Positions 28,757 to 29,046 of a stretch of DNA of 29,046 nucleotides are shown in pieces. The position numbers and the translations under genes were made by a program. A model generated the notes under the pieces. That model did no database searches and was not told where the DNA came from. It saw only the letters and a program-made list of their open reading frames with translations. Every line of letters begins with the position of its first letter. Position 1 is the stretch's first letter. The stretch comes from a virus, in IMG/VR virus record IMGVR_UViG_3300022866_000033, positions 1-29,046 of that record, one strand, 5' to 3'.

Positions 28757-29046
28757 TTAATTGTTTATGTGTTTTCTAACTAAGCTAACTACATTCTTGG
28801 CTGTAGCAGGACTCAGTGTCCATCCCAAATGTCCGTGTCCAGTGTGGTAAAACACTTTAGGATTGTTCTTACTCTGTGCTACAATAGGCATCATGTTTGG
28901 TGTCATGGGACGCAAACATGCCCACGGGGAATAGTCATGTGTATTAATCTTGGGAAAGTTAGTATGCACCCAATCCAACAGCGGTTTAATACGATCATGC
29001 CGTATATCATAGTTCTCACCAGTTAGTTCGGCAGTTCCAGCAACAC
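28757..29046 (-). CDS. dadA: D-amino acid dehydrogenase-like FAD oxidoreductase (C-terminal part)
   Basis: Only the last 96 codons are in the window; the gene continues past its right edge (5' end missing). The visible part reads VAGTAELTGENYDIRHDRI, then SPWACLRPMTPNMMPIV and YHTGHGHLGWTLSPATAKNVV. These match the DadA/DAO C-terminus: 'R.AGTAE', 'GLRPMTPDG.P.VG' and 'NTGHG.LGWTM..G'. DadA enzymes oxidise D-amino acids to keto acids, passing electrons to the respiratory chain. In the host this could release energy or nitrogen from D-Ala of the cell wall; in a phage it would be an auxiliary metabolic gene. I am not certain how common this is in phages. No missing key residue is seen in the part present. 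Confidence 0.85.
   Translation of the reverse strand, partial: VAGTAELTGENYDIRHDRIKPLLDWVHTNFPKINTHDYSPWACLRPMTPNMMPIVAQSKNNPKVFYHTGHGHLGWTLSPATAKNVVSLVRKHINN

Noticed and set aside
1-29046. tRNA genes, CRISPR arrays, insertion sequences, integrase or attachment sites
   Set aside because: I saw no cloverleaf with a conserved T-loop, no spaced direct repeats, no transposase or integrase motifs. A tRNA scan could still detect something I missed by eye.

Overview
The window reads as part of the genome of a T4-like (myovirus-type) phage, most likely marine. Grounds: genes are tightly packed with 1-11 base start/stop overlaps; a T4 gp44-type clamp loader, a dCMP deaminase, a MazG-type pyrophosphohydrolase and a GroES/gp31-type co-chaperonin sit beside very long tail-fibre and baseplate-like genes; and late-promoter boxes of the T4 TATAAATA type lie in front of structural genes. 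Several proteins resemble families I know from marine cyanophages and related T4-like phages. The host cannot be named from the sequence. Almost everything lies on the minus strand; only two small genes (18439-19022) are on the plus strand.

Layout, in minus-strand reading order from the right edge. (1) 28757-29046: the C-terminal part of a D-amino acid dehydrogenase-like (DadA) oxidoreductase, cut by the window edge. (2) 24889-28741: an early-looking block of small unknown genes plus one 392-residue unknown gene with its own promoter and a strong terminator. (3) 22894-24823: two adjacent paralogous fibre-like proteins. (4) 20872-22892: a DUF115-like protein, a QueD/PTPS-like enzyme and a glycosyltransferase. 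(5) 19005-20853: a WYL_2/DUF2693-like protein, an unknown gene, a 53-residue lipoprotein too short for usual ORF cut-offs, and a UV damage endonuclease (UvdE). (6) Plus strand, 18439-19022: a zinc-ribbon protein and a Lys/Pro/Ala-rich protein. (7) 5700-18368: the structural block, with a 2345-residue fibre, four further proteins sharing an N-terminal module with it, and an 815-residue multi-Ig-like protein. (8) 4595-5710: a DnaE-palm-like fragment, a small conserved protein and a GroES-like protein. (9) 5-4430: a long operon with a nucleotide-sugar dehydrogenase, MazG, an SGNH hydrolase, three small unknowns, gp44, a DUF2452 protein and dCMP deaminase.

Regulation is unusually legible. I find seven sigma70-type promoters on the minus strand, all with exactly 17 bases between a TTGACA (once TTGACT) and a TATAAT or TACAAT. 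They precede the metabolic, replication and unknown 'early' genes. A second class of box, ending in TAAATA, precedes the structural genes and both plus-strand genes. One site upstream of the QueD-like gene combines both classes. Three genes (20551-20853, 23738-24823, 18439-18726) have no Shine-Dalgarno sequence and a promoter placed so that transcription would start at, or within a few bases of, the start codon, which suggests leaderless mRNAs.

Functionally the early genes cover nucleotide metabolism and DNA replication or repair (dCMP deaminase, MazG, gp44, UvdE), protein folding (GroES-like), and sugar or surface chemistry (UDP-sugar dehydrogenase, glycosyltransferase, SGNH hydrolase). The late genes build the host-recognition end of the particle. 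The best candidates for something new are the catalytically incomplete DnaE-like fragment, the shared N-terminal module of the fibre genes, the leaderless transcripts, the QueD-like enzyme with replaced zinc ligands, and the monocistronic 392-residue unknown protein.
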